Source of the DNA: Verrucomicrobia bacterium LW23 | GTDB taxonomy: Bacteria; Verrucomicrobiota; Verrucomicrobiia; Methylacidiphilales; UBA1321 | Length of the DNA stretch: 64,000 bases | Assembly: GCA_003054695.1 (NCBI GenBank) | Contig: QAZA01000011.1 | Location: forward strand, 124,001-188,000 | Direction of reading: 5' to 3' | Part shown: positions 8,689-16,789 of the stretch, piece by piece | Layout: each line of letters opens with the position of its first letter | Numbering within the stretch: position 1 is the first letter of the stretch | Notes under the pieces: generated by a model | Database searches by the model: none | What the model was told of the DNA's origin: nothing | The model's input: the letters and a program-made list of their open reading frames with translations, nothing else | Program-made: the position numbers and the translations under genes

Positions 8689-11211
8689 ATGAACCCCCAA
8701 GTCCGCGACGGCCTCAAGAAAACTGTCGAGAGATACGGAGCCGACTTCGTCCTGGATGCCGCGCGCTGCGAAGGCATCCTTAAAGACGTATGCGGTGAAT
8801 CCCGTAGGGAAATCTATGTCCTGGTGAGTTGCGTGCGCGAAGGTGTGGTGAAGGAGCTGCTGGCCATCGACGACCCGGCCGCGGCGCCCCTGCTCATTTC
8901 GCGCCTCTCCCAAAAGTTGCAGCAGCACCTGGCGCTTGCGGCGGAGACGGCCAACTGGGGTGTGGAGACCTGGGCGGTGGTGCTGGGCAAGATTCCCGAG
9001 CCGCCGACGCCGCAATACGCACCGGCCACCGGCGCCGGCATTACTGGCATCTCCGGCCTGCCTACTTTTGGATCCGCCGGCGGCGGGCTGGCGCGCAACT
9101 CGGCGGCGCTGCGGTTGCCCAGCGGGCCACTGCGCGTCAACTCCGGCCGGCTGGAGCCGCCCAAGGCGCCGCAGATGGCCCCGGGCGTGCCTGCTGCGAT
9201 AACTCCCGGTGTTGCAGCCCCTTACAAGGCAAGCTCCGTGCTTGCACCCGGCCTGCCCAGCGGTCAGTTGCCCGGCGTGGCGCAGCGCCCCCGCACCTCC
9301 ACGCCCTCCGTAAGCAGCCAGCTGGCGCCCAAGGACGAGACGGTGCAGGTGAACGAGGCGGCCATCATGGATCAGCCGGTGAGCGTTCCGTCCCGGCCCG
9401 TTACCCCCAGCCCCAACTGGGCGGAGCCGACCGAGGAGATTATTGTGGCGCAGGACGGCCGCGGCCACTTTAAGTCGCTGAAGGAAGCGCTGAAAGACGC
9501 CCAGCCCGGCGCCTGCATTTACCTGCTGCCCGGCCTGTACAAGGAGGGCGTCGTGATCTCCAAGGACGTGCAGATTCGCGGCGTGGAAGGCACGCGCGAG
9601 GAGATTCAGGTGGAGTTCGTCACCGCGCCGTGCTTTCAGCTGACGGGCGGCTTTTTGCTCATTAACGGCATTACTGTCCGCGGCCGCGCGGCCTCGGAGT
9701 ACAAGAATTTCCCGGCCATTGAGGTGACCCGCGGCCAGTTGACGCTGGAAGACTGCGACATGACGTGTGACAGTAAAGCTGTCGTCTCCGCCAAGGGCCC
9801 CGCGGCCGAGGTGCTGGTGCGCCAGTGCCTGATCCACGACGGCCGCAGCGAGGGAATCAGCTTTGAGGAAGGCGCCACAGGCATTGTGGAGCATTGCGAG
9901 ATTACGGATTGCCGATCCGGCATCTTTATTGGCTCCGGCTGCGCACCGCACATCCACACCTGCACGATTCTCAACGCGGCATCGTTTGGCTTTTACGTGA
10001 ACGAGGGCGGCTTTGGCGTGGTGGAGGACTGCGAAATTTCGCACAGCCAGATCAGCGGCGTCAAAATCCGCAGCAAGGCCAACCCCACCTTCCGGCGCTG
10101 CCGCATTACCAGCGGCCACCATACCGGCGTGCTGATCGGCGAACAGGGCCAGGGCATTTTTGAGGACTGTGAGATTTGCGACAACGGCGACGCGGCCGTG
10201 GAGATCAGCCAGGCAAGCAAGCCCAGCTTTGCCCGCTGCCAGATTTTCGAAGGCCGCGCTGAAGGCGTACATGTGTACGACCGCGGGGCCGGGCACTTTA
10301 TGGAGTGCGAGATTTACGGTAATGTGGGCGCCGGCATCAAGGTGGCCGAGAGCGCCAACCCGCACTTTACGTACTGCTCCATCCACGACGGCCAGACCCA
10401 CGGCATTCGCGTGGAGAACAAGGGGCAGGGCGTTTTTCAGAACTGCGAGATTTATGCCAACGCCGGCTCCGGTGCATCCCTGGGCAAGGCGGCTAACCCG
10501 TTGCTGGAGAACTGCTCGTTTGCCAGCGGCACGCAAAACGGCATTACGTGCTCGGACATGGCGCAGGGCATGTTCCGCGCGTGCCACATCTCCGGCCACA
10601 GCCTCACGGCCATCCTCATCAACGGGCGCAGCACGCCCAAGTTCGAGTCGACGCAGATCTCCCAGAACATGGCCAATGGGGTCGATATCGACGAGTCGAG
10701 CCAGCCGCTCTTCAGTTCCTGCGCCATCAGCGACAACAGCGGGGTGGGCATTACCTCCACGCAAATGTCCAGCCCCCGCGTGTCGGACTGCGAGATCAGC
10801 CGCAACTACGAGGGCGGCGTGCATGTCCATCACCAGGGCCAGGGCCGCTGGGAGAAGTGTGTCATCAAAGGCAACACCGGCTTCGGCTTCCGTGTCAGCG
10901 ACGGCGGCCGCCCCTCCCTGCGCCAAAGTGATATCGACGAGACCCAGGGTGCCGGCCTGCAGCTGCAACGCATGGGCCAGGGCACCTTCGAGGCGTGCAA
11001 TATCGTCCGCAGCACCGGCCCGGGCATTGAGATCGAAGCCGGCGGCAACCCCATTGTCCGCAACCTGCAAGTGCTTGACGGCGAAGATTTTGGGGTCCTT
11101 GTCCACAACGGCGGCGGCGGCAACCTGCAAAGCTGCATGGTAGCCAACAACGCCAAAGGCAACTGGTCCATCGGCCCCAGCGCCCGCGTGGCGCGCGTGG
11201 GTTGCGGGTAG
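8689..11211 (+). CDS. Large right-handed parallel beta-helix repeat protein, paralogue of the 790-2118 gene
   Basis: This 840-residue protein starts with a helical domain (1-105; ARCEGILKDVCGESRREI, then WGVETWAVVLG) clearly homologous to that of the 442-residue protein at 790-2118. A Pro/Ala/Ser linker spans about 105-245. From QDGRGHFKSLKEALKDAQPG onward come some 24 coils of 22-23 residues with repeating 'NP.F..C.I..G...GI.V...G.G.F..CEI' patterns, typical of PbH1/Beta_helix repeats. It has no signal peptide, so it is probably cytoplasmic. The even repeat spacing suggests growth by coil duplication. No catalytic residues of a lyase or hydrolase were recognised, so a scaffold or ligand-binding role is inferred. 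A long open frame on the opposite strand is a codon-bias artefact. Confidence 0.85.
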   Translation: MNPQVRDGLKKTVERYGADFVLDAARCEGILKDVCGESRREIYVLVSCVREGVVKELLAIDDPAAAPLLISRLSQKLQQHLALAAETANWGVETWAVVLGKIPEPPTPQYAPATGAGITGISGLPTFGSAGGGLARNSAALRLPSGPLRVNSGRLEPPKAPQMAPGVPAAITPGVAAPYKASSVLAPGLPSGQLPGVAQRPRTSTPSVSSQLAPKDETVQVNEAAIMDQPVSVPSRPVTPSPNWAEPTEEIIVAQDGRGHFKSLKEALKDAQPGACIYLLPGLYKEGVVISKDVQIRGVEGTREEIQVEFVTAPCFQLTGGFLLINGITVRGRAASEYKNFPAIEVTRGQLTLEDCDMTCDSKAVVSAKGPAAEVLVRQCLIHDGRSEGISFEEGATGIVEHCEITDCRSGIFIGSGCAPHIHTCTILNAASFGFYVNEGGFGVVEDCEISHSQISGVKIRSKANPTFRRCRITSGHHTGVLIGEQGQGIFEDCEICDNGDAAVEISQASKPSFARCQIFEGRAEGVHVYDRGAGHFMECEIYGNVGAGIKVAESANPHFTYCSIHDGQTHGIRVENKGQGVFQNCEIYANAGSGASLGKAANPLLENCSFASGTQNGITCSDMAQGMFRACHISGHSLTAILINGRSTPKFESTQISQNMANGVDIDESSQPLFSSCAISDNSGVGITSTQMSSPRVSDCEISRNYEGGVHVHHQGQGRWEKCVIKGNTGFGFRVSDGGRPSLRQSDIDETQGAGLQLQRMGQGTFEACNIVRSTGPGIEIEAGGNPIVRNLQVLDGEDFGVLVHNGGGGNLQSCMVANNAKGNWSIGPSARVARVGCG

Positions 11212-11219
11212 GTGGGCTC

Positions 11220-12398
11220 CTACCGCCGAATCCCCATCTCCAGCAGGCGGGAGGTGATGGTGGCGCGGACCTGCAGTTTCCTGGCGGCTTTGTTTACTTC
11301 GTCCCAGCTCAGGTCGCGGCCGTGAAAATCGTGGCGGATCTGGTCCATCTCGTGGATGCCCATGGTGGTGACGGGGGCGGAGCTGCGCTGCTGCTTGTGC
11401 ACGCGAAAGCAGCCCAGGAAGTAGGGCACGCGCACGATACGCGCCTTTGCTTTCACAAAGCGCAGCAGCAAATCCCAGTCCATGGCAAAGCGCAGGGTGG
11501 TGTCGATGCCGCCGACCTTCTCGTAAATGGCGCGGCGCCAAAAGAGGGTTTCCTGCGGCACGTAGTCCACAAAGCCCAGCGGCTCGTCGTTATGCGGCGG
11601 CAGCACCCAGCGGCCGATTTCCATGCCGCGTTCATCGATGAGAATGCGGTGGCCGTAGATGGCATCCACGTGCGGGTGGGTGCCGAAGTAGCGGCCGATG
11701 TAGTGCAATGCGCCGGGCAGCAGCGTGTCGTCGGAGTTGAGCCACGCCATGATTTCGCCGCGGCCTTCCGTGCGCTCAAAGCCGTTGCGGATGGCCTCGG
11801 CCTGGCCGCGGTCCTTCTCGCTGCCGCAGGCGTGCAGGCGCGGGGCGTAGTCTTCCAGTATCTCGCGGGTGCCGTCGTTGCTGCCGCCGTCCTGCACCAC
11901 ATAGGAGAGATTGGGGTAGCCCTGGTTCAGCACGCTGTCCATCGTCTCGCGGATGTAGGCGGCGTGCTGAAAGCTGGGGGTGACGATGGCGATGTGCGGC
12001 AGGTCGGCATCCGCCGTAACGCGCGGGGCGGGCGGGGTGCCGCCCAGCATGCGCCAGGTAAGGGAGGTGGGCGGCAGGGCCTCGGCGGCGATGGCGGCGG
12101 CGTCGGGGAACGTTTCCGTCCGTAGCGGGCGCGGCGGGTACTGGGCCAGGTTGCCCAGCTTCATCCAGTAGGTGCGGACGAGGTACTTGTGCGGCACTTT
12201 CCACACGTTATCGCCCAGCAGGCGCCGTATGGAGTCCCACGTGCGGCGCGGCAGGCGGGAGATATTGCGCTCCATCTTCTCCCCAAAGCTGCGCTGCAGG
12301 GCGCGGCTGCGCGGGGTGGCGCGCGCCAGCGGGCCGGCGGGCGGCGGTGCGCCGTTGCCGTTGGGCTGAGCGTGGTTGTCGGGGGTTGCGGACGCCAT
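11220..12398 (-). CDS. Glycosyltransferase family 2
   Basis: This 392-residue protein has a GT-A fold from about residue 135: IAIVTPSFQHAAYIRETMDS, VVQDGGSNDGT and EKDRGQAEAIRNG, then a DxD-like metal site in MAWLNSDDTLLPGAL near 219. The pattern ETLFWRRAIYEKVGG and the C-terminal MDWDLLLRFVKAKA are typical of cytoplasmic GT2 enzymes that build surface polysaccharide. The first 130 residues are basic and lack recognisable motifs. The sugar donor and acceptor cannot be deduced. It shares domain organisation with the next gene upstream (12480-13457), which starts 82 bp away on the same strand; the two probably form one polysaccharide unit. Confidence 0.88.
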   Translation of the reverse strand: MASATPDNHAQPNGNGAPPPAGPLARATPRSRALQRSFGEKMERNISRLPRRTWDSIRRLLGDNVWKVPHKYLVRTYWMKLGNLAQYPPRPLRTETFPDAAAIAAEALPPTSLTWRMLGGTPPAPRVTADADLPHIAIVTPSFQHAAYIRETMDSVLNQGYPNLSYVVQDGGSNDGTREILEDYAPRLHACGSEKDRGQAEAIRNGFERTEGRGEIMAWLNSDDTLLPGALHYIGRYFGTHPHVDAIYGHRILIDERGMEIGRWVLPPHNDEPLGFVDYVPQETLFWRRAIYEKVGGIDTTLRFAMDWDLLLRFVKAKARIVRVPYFLGCFRVHKQQRSSAPVTTMGIHEMDQIRHDFHGRDLSWDEVNKAARKLQVRATITSRLLEMGIRR

Positions 12399-12479
12399 GG
12401 TGGTGGGGAGCGAGCGTTGTTACGTCAGTGGGGTGCACGCGTTTGCGGGGGAGCCCGACCCTCCCCGGCCCTGGCGGCG

Positions 12480-13457
12480 CTAAAACTTGATGCCCTGCCG
12501 GAGCACGTTCTTTTTCCAGAAGATTTTGGAACCAAAACGTAGCACAAAGGGGCTGATGCGGAAATTGCAATCCAGCGAGCGCCTGAGCCAGACGCTGGCG
12601 CGCTCGTAGGCCTGGTCGTGATAATACAGCTTCACGATCTTCTCGCAATACTTGGAGAAGAGGCGGCGCGGTTTGATGTGCGGGCCGGTTTTCCACTCCG
12701 TGGCGGGCAGCTTGAGGCCGGTGAGGCTGCGCAGGTAGTCGCGCAGGTAGTCGGGCGCGCCCAGGGCGGAGAAGAGATCGAGGTAGATGGCGTTGATCTC
12801 CTGCTTGAACTGCGAGGCGGCCTTGCCGGTTTTGCTCTCCGGATGCTGGCGGAAGTGGGCCAGCAGTTTCTCCAGCTTTACCACTTTGGTCAGGCCAGAC
12901 TCGGTGAGGTATTTGACCCACAGGTGCCAGTCCATGGCGCAGTGCAGGTCTTCGCGCACGCCGCCCAGGCCGCGGAAGACGCTGGTCTTCCAGAAGGTGC
13001 CCTGCTGGCACACGCGGCCGATGAGGATGGTGTCCTCCGCATTGCCTTTGATTTCCATCTGCATGTACCCGGTCGTCTCGTCGGTCAGGTCCTCAAACTT
13101 GCGGCACACGCCGCACACCAGGTCGGCCTTGCGGGTTTCGAAGGCTTCGGCGACGGCTTTGAGGGCTCCGGGCTCCAGGTAGTCGTCGCTGTTGATCCAG
13201 TTAAAGATATCGCCGGTGCAGCGGGCCAGGCCTTTGTTGATAGCGTCACTTTGCCCTTTGTCTTTCTCGCTGACCCAGTGAAAGCGGGGGTCGCCCTCGA
13301 AACTTTTCATCACATCCACGGATTCGTCGGTACTGCCTCCGTCCATCACCCAAAGTTCCAGGTGCGGGTAATCCTGCGAGAGAATGCTCTCGATCGTCTG
13401 GCGCAGGAAGCGGCCCTGATTGTAGGAGGGGGTTACGATGGAGATGACCGGCGGCAT
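12480..13457 (-). CDS. Glycosyltransferase family 2
   Basis: This 325-residue protein opens directly with the GT-A motifs ISIVTPSYNQGRFLRQTIES and VMDGGSTDESVD, followed by EKDKGQSDAINKGLA and the metal-site stretch IFNWINSDDYLEPGAL near residue 90. CQQGTFWKTSVFRGLGGV and MDWHLWVKYL follow as in its neighbour, so the two glycosyltransferases are related, though they differ in length and termini. It is probably cytoplasmic and transfers a nucleotide-activated sugar during synthesis of a surface glycan. Its ATG is at 13457, beyond which lies a 728-bp repeat-rich gap. It is likely the first gene of a two-gene unit. Confidence 0.88.
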   Translation of the reverse strand: MPPVISIVTPSYNQGRFLRQTIESILSQDYPHLELWVMDGGSTDESVDVMKSFEGDPRFHWVSEKDKGQSDAINKGLARCTGDIFNWINSDDYLEPGALKAVAEAFETRKADLVCGVCRKFEDLTDETTGYMQMEIKGNAEDTILIGRVCQQGTFWKTSVFRGLGGVREDLHCAMDWHLWVKYLTESGLTKVVKLEKLLAHFRQHPESKTGKAASQFKQEINAIYLDLFSALGAPDYLRDYLRSLTGLKLPATEWKTGPHIKPRRLFSKYCEKIVKLYYHDQAYERASVWLRRSLDCNFRISPFVLRFGSKIFWKKNVLRQGIKF

Positions 13458-13630
13458 GATGAAAAGTGTCGATGGCGGAGGGCGTGCGATTGACGGTTAG
13501 TTGCGGTACGGCACGATCACTCTGGCGCAGGCGCCGGTGATGTGCAAGCCGCTAGTTATCAGTGTTTGCACGTTTATATAACGAGTTTTTGCAGGAAAAG
13601 GCGAGGGCGGGGAGGGAGGCGGAGGAAGGG

Positions 13631-14025
13631 GAGGAGTTAACCGCAAATAACACGAATAACACGAATCACACGAATGGGAGAGGGGGAGGCGAGTATACTA
13701 ACATACTGCTTCCCTTTCCCCCTTTGCGGTCTTTGCGTCCTTCGCGCCCTTTGCGCGAAATTACCTGTACGGTAACGCTCCACCTTGTCGCCTGGCTAAC
13801 CGTAAGGGCCTTTTTCGCGCAAAGGGCGCAAAGGGCGCAAAGGGCGCAAAGGGCGCAAAGGGCGCAAAGGGCGCAAAGAGCGCAAAGAGCGCGAAGCGGG
13901 CAGGGGACAGAAGGAGGGGCAGAATTCAAGCAGTAGTCTGCATCCATTCCCCCTTATTCCCCTATTCGCCATCTCCCCCCTCCGCTATTCGTGTCATTCG
14001 TGTTATTCGTGGTTAAACACTCCCC
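13631..14025. repeat. Long-range inverted repeat built of cacgaat and tttgcg units
   Basis: The left outer arm 13631-13675 (GTTAACCGCAAATAACACG and three CACGAAT-type units) is complementary to the right outer arm 13986-14025 (ATTCGTGTCATTCGTG, GTGGTTAAAC). Inside, 13720-13760 (CTTTGCGGTCTTTGCGTCC) is complementary to the AAAGGGCGC array at 13818-13898. The whole could fold into a nested hairpin of nearly 400 bp. Similar unit types occur at 14.8, 51.4 and 55.8 kb. Confidence 0.75.
13818..13898. repeat. 9-bp tandem repeat (cgcaaaggg), about nine copies
   Basis: There are six perfect copies of CGCAAAGGG, then two copies of CGCAAAGAG and a final degenerate copy. The array is one half of the inner arm of the surrounding inverted repeat and is a likely site of copy-number variation. 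Confidence 0.9.
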
Positions 14026-14185
14026 TCTCCCCCACCCCGGTTGACGTGTGCAACAGAAACAGCAGGGTTGCCACATCAGTCATGCTTGCGCATTGGCGGG
14101 GGATGCGTCATAAATGCGAGCTTTCACTTCATACGCCGCTTTGTGGCGATGGCTTGCTCCCCTCCTCAACCCAACCCTTACGATC

Positions 14186-14662
14186 ATGCCTCTTCAAGTC
14201 GGTACATCCGCCCCGGACTTCGCGCTCAAATCCAAGAGCAGCGGCGAGCTCACTACGGTTAAGCTGAGCGATAACTTTGGCAAAACCAACACGTTGCTCC
14301 TGTTCTTTCCCCTGGCCTACACAGGCGTCTGCACCACGGAGATGTGCGACATTTCCAACGGCATTGGTGCTTACAAGGATTTGAACGCGACCGTGTACGG
14401 CATTAGCGTGGACAGCCCGTTTGCGCAGGAGGCCTGGGCCAAGGCGTCAGGTATCTCCGTGCCGCTGTTGAGCGACCTGAACAAGACGGTAACCAAGGCG
14501 TACGACGTGGTGTTTCCCAACCTGGCCGATATCGGCGACACCAGCGCCCGCGCCGCGTTTGTCATCGATAAAGCCGGCCAGATCGTCTACAGCGAGCAAA
14601 CCGCCACGCCCAAGGATCTCCCCAACTTCGAAGCCATCAAAGCCGCCCTCGCCTCCGCCTGA
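14186..14662 (+). CDS. Peroxiredoxin (AhpC/TSA, AhpE-like)
   Basis: The start is placed at the ATG at 14186 (MPLQVGTSAPDFAL), giving 158 residues, the normal size for this class; an in-frame upstream extension is not conserved-looking. The peroxidatic cysteine is C49 in FFPLAYTGVCTTEMC, with the Pro and Thr of the active site in place and C54 five residues on. LLSDLNKTVTKAYDVVFP and AAFVIDKAGQIVYSE are standard thioredoxin-fold elements. It would reduce hydrogen peroxide and organic peroxides in the cytoplasm; there is no signal peptide. Whether C54 resolves the disulphide or the enzyme is 1-Cys cannot be told. A strong GC hairpin lies 33 bp past the stop. Confidence 0.92.
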   Translation: MPLQVGTSAPDFALKSKSSGELTTVKLSDNFGKTNTLLLFFPLAYTGVCTTEMCDISNGIGAYKDLNATVYGISVDSPFAQEAWAKASGISVPLLSDLNKTVTKAYDVVFPNLADIGDTSARAAFVIDKAGQIVYSEQTATPKDLPNFEAIKAALASA

Positions 14663-14694
14663 CCACCAGCGCGGGGCGCTGGACCCCTGTAGCT

Positions 14695-14717
14695 GACGGG
14701 CCCTTCGGGGGCCCGTC
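14695..14717 (+). terminator. Hairpin downstream of the peroxiredoxin gene
   Basis: The arms GACGGGCCC and GGGCCCGTC pair perfectly around a five-base loop, 33 bp past the stop codon. There is no T-tract, so it may act as an RNA 3'-end stabiliser or weak terminator. Confidence 0.45.
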
Positions 14718-14785
14718 GCCGGGGAGGGGCCGGGACTGGACTGGGTATTGCAGGATTGGCACATCCCCTGGCTCTACTCCGCGTC

Positions 14786-14901
14786 CCCTTCCGGGGAATC
14801 CGTGCAATCCGTGGTTAAATATTCTCCTGCATCTAACTCGCTAATCTGCATTGGAACAGGGGCAGAGTTTAACCGCGGATTGCGCGGATTCCACGGAGGG
14901 G
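14786..14901. repeat. Inverted repeat of the 'atccgtggttaaa' type
   Basis: The left arm 14786-14819 (GGAATCCGTGCAATCCGTGG, then TTAAA) is complementary to the right arm 14868-14901 (TTTAACCGCGGATTGCGCGG and ATTCCACGG) at about 30 of 34 positions, around a 48-bp loop. A single related half-unit (TTTAGCCACGGATAGCACGG) lies near 45.33 kb. Confidence 0.85.
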
Positions 14902-15092
14902 AGCGGAACGGAGGGTCCCAAGGGGCGTCTATACAGGGTTCCTTCTCCATTTCGCGAATCAGGTGATTTTGTGCACGTGCACACTCTCCTTCACGCTTTC
15001 CTCTCATCCCCTTTCTGTGGTTAAGCTCCCCGCTTCCTCTCCCCATCTCCCCCTTTTCGTCCCCTTCCCCCCTTCCCACCCAACCCTCTCCT

Positions 15093-15740
15093 ATGACTAA
15101 AGCCAAAATCATCGAAGGTCTCCTCAACCCCGGCATTGTTGCCGTTATCCGTGCCGACAACTCCGGCCAGCTCGTCGAGTGCTGCGAAGCACTGGCCGAG
15201 GGCGGCGTTACCGCCATGGAAATCACCATGACGACCCCGAACGCGATCGAGACGATCCGCGAAGTCTCCACCAAGCTTAAAGGCAAGGTGCTGCTGGGCG
15301 TTGGCACGGTGCTCGACGCCGTGACGGCCCGCCTGGCCATCCTGGCCGGCGCCGAGTTTGTCGTCACACCCATCACCAAGGCGGACATCGTCTCCCTGTG
15401 CCTGACGTACAACAAGCCGATCATCTCCGGCGCCTTTACGCCCACCGAAGCCCTTGCGGCGCATGAGCTTGGCGCGGACTTCATCAAGATTTTCCCCGCG
15501 GACGGCCTTGGGCCGACCTACATCAAGAACATCCTGGCTCCGCTGCCCCAGCTCCAGATCATCCCCACCGGCGGCGTGGACGTCAACACCGCAGGCGCCT
15601 TCATCAAGGCCGGCAGCGTCGCCCTGGGCGCCGGCTCCAGCCTGGTAAGCAAGGAAATCCTCAAGAACCGCGACTGGCCCAAGCTGGTCGAAAACGCCAA
15701 AGCCCTGGTAAAGGCCGTGGCGGACGCTCGCGCCAAGTAG
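15093..15740 (+). CDS. eda: 2-dehydro-3-deoxy-phosphogluconate (KDPG/KHG) aldolase
   Basis: This 215-residue protein is full length for the class I KDPG/KHG aldolase family. The catalytic Glu is E43 in AMEITMTTP, and the Schiff-base Lys is K132 in GADFIKIFPAD, matching K133 of E. coli Eda. GVGTVLD, VVTPI, GAFTPTEAL and the phosphate-binding IPTGGVDV complete the (beta/alpha)8 barrel. It cleaves 2-keto-3-deoxy-6-phosphogluconate to pyruvate and glyceraldehyde 3-phosphate in the Entner-Doudoroff or uronate pathways; activity on 4-hydroxy-2-oxoglutarate is possible. No edd or kinase gene is adjacent, though a fucosidase, a GH88/105-like protein and a DUF4838 protein elsewhere in the window suggest sugar-acid catabolism. 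It starts at an ATG. Confidence 0.95.
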   Translation: MTKAKIIEGLLNPGIVAVIRADNSGQLVECCEALAEGGVTAMEITMTTPNAIETIREVSTKLKGKVLLGVGTVLDAVTARLAILAGAEFVVTPITKADIVSLCLTYNKPIISGAFTPTEALAAHELGADFIKIFPADGLGPTYIKNILAPLPQLQIIPTGGVDVNTAGAFIKAGSVALGAGSSLVSKEILKNRDWPKLVENAKALVKAVADARAK

Positions 15741-15833
15741 TTGATGCGCAGCGCTTTAGTGCGCCAGAGCCTTACCCTGGAGCGTGGTTCCGCATGGTAC
15801 TGTGCTCCGGGGTTTTTCATTCCCCTATCCCTT

Positions 15834-15925
15834 TATCCCCGCTTAGCGGCTTTGTCCCCCTTAGCGCGAAAAAATCCCCTCGGAATGTTTCGCACGAAGA
15901 GGGACAAAGCCGCTAAGTGGGGATA
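15834..15925. repeat. Hairpin C between convergent genes, containing a stop codon
   Basis: The arms 15834-15857 (CCCCGCTTAGCGGCTTTGTC) and 15901-15925 are complementary except for one position; inner bases GCGAAA and TTTCGC add to the stem. The right arm supplies the last codons and the TAG at 15913-15915 of the minus-strand hydrolase gene. It sits between convergent genes and may terminate both. The arms resemble hairpin A (ATCCCC, then TT-GCG, then CTTT-TCC units). Confidence 0.8.
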
Positions 15926-16713
15926 GTGGGGGGAGAGGAGATGTTTATTTTATTGAGGAGCTTTCGCAAAAACTCCACCAGCGCTACCTGCACGGGGTCG
16001 CCGGGCTCCGGCATGCGGCCTTCCATGTCGCCGTGTTCGCGGTGGGGGATGACGGCGCTGAGCACTTGCGTGTTGCCGGCGCGGCGCAGGGCGGCGGCGA
16101 ATAAGGCGTTCTCCTCCAGGCGGTTAGGGATGTCGTTGTCGCCGACGAGCAGGGCGATCGGGGGGAGGCCGGGGCGGATGTGACGGAGGGGGGAGAGGTC
16201 GTCCGATACCACGGCGTAGGGGCTGATGCCTTGCTCGGCGAGGATCTGAAAATGCGTGGTGACCTGGCCGCTGAGCAGGAAGTTGCCGCGGATGGCCGAC
16301 GCATCGCCGCCCGCCTGGGCCAGAAGGGTGGGGTGCAGATGCAGGAGGGCGGCGAGGTATGCGCCGGCGGAGATTCCGCCCAGCATAAGGCGTTGGATAT
16401 CAAGCCCATATGCCGCGCCGTTGCGTTGCACCCAGGCCAGAGCAGTCGCGCCGTCGCGCAGATACTCGGGATGCCGCGCCGCCGGGGCCAGCCTGTAGTT
16501 GGGGATGGCCATGGCGTAGCCGAGGTCCGTGACGATGCGTACGTACTCGGGCCCAAAATCCTTGCTTCCCGTGGCAAAGCCCCCGCCGTGAAACCACACC
16601 AGCACCGGCACCGGCGCTGATGCACCCGCCGGCATATGGATGTCCATGCAGCACAACGGGTTATCCGCCAGGGGACCCTCCCCGTAGTAGTAAATGCAAG
16701 TAGCGTTGCCCAT
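15913..16713 (-). CDS. Alpha/beta hydrolase (esterase/lipase, hormone-sensitive-lipase-like)
   Basis: This 266-residue protein has the oxyanion-hole motif HGGG at 42-45, nucleophile elbow GISAG with S115, an acidic residue at LLVGDND (D192 or D194) and a His at PHREHGDM (H224 or H227), so the catalytic triad is complete. It looks like a BD-FAE or esterase/lipase family enzyme acting on short esters or acylated sugars. No signal peptide is seen, so it is probably cytoplasmic. The C-terminal SPPTIPT and stop are encoded by the right arm of the hairpin at 15834-15925, indicating that a repeat element landed on the 3' end. No cognate substrate can be assigned. Confidence 0.85.
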   Translation of the reverse strand: MGNATCIYYYGEGPLADNPLCCMDIHMPAGASAPVPVLVWFHGGGFATGSKDFGPEYVRIVTDLGYAMAIPNYRLAPAARHPEYLRDGATALAWVQRNGAAYGLDIQRLMLGGISAGAYLAALLHLHPTLLAQAGGDASAIRGNFLLSGQVTTHFQILAEQGISPYAVVSDDLSPLRHIRPGLPPIALLVGDNDIPNRLEENALFAAALRRAGNTQVLSAVIPHREHGDMEGRMPEPGDPVQVALVEFLRKLLNKINISSPPTIPT

Positions 16714-16789
16714 GCCCGCACGCTACAACTGCAGGCGCCTTGCCCCAAGGATAAAGTGTCGCCAAAGTAAACCCACAATCCCCCCTCCG

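Larger units (their letters stand above)
13458..14185. other. Repeat-rich gene-free stretch
   Basis: This 728-bp gap has no supported gene. An open frame at 13562-13936 is made of repeat translation (runs of Asn/Thr and Gln/Arg/Ala) and is not a gene. The stretch holds the long-range inverted repeat and the 9-bp tandem array described separately. Confidence 0.7.
14663..15092. other. Gene-free stretch between peroxiredoxin and KDPG aldolase genes
   Basis: This 430-bp stretch contains the terminator-like hairpin at 14695-14717 and the long inverted repeat at 14786-14901. From about 14980 to 15090 it is pyrimidine-rich (CT tracts) up to the eda start. No gene was recognised. Confidence 0.5.

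Noticed and set aside
8632-11541. A 969-codon open frame on the minus strand across the large beta-helix gene
   Set aside because: It is a shadow of the GC-rich repeat gene on the plus strand, rich in Ala, His, Val and Gly with no recognisable domain. The plus-strand product has clear beta-helix repeats.
13818-13898. Possible CRISPR array
   Set aside because: The units are 9 bp, contiguous, with no spacers and no cas genes nearby; it is a simple tandem repeat.
13562-13936. Open frame producing Asn/Thr and Gln/Arg/Ala runs
   Set aside because: It translates the inverted and tandem repeats in that gap; the repeated residues are by-products of the units and no protein family resembles it.
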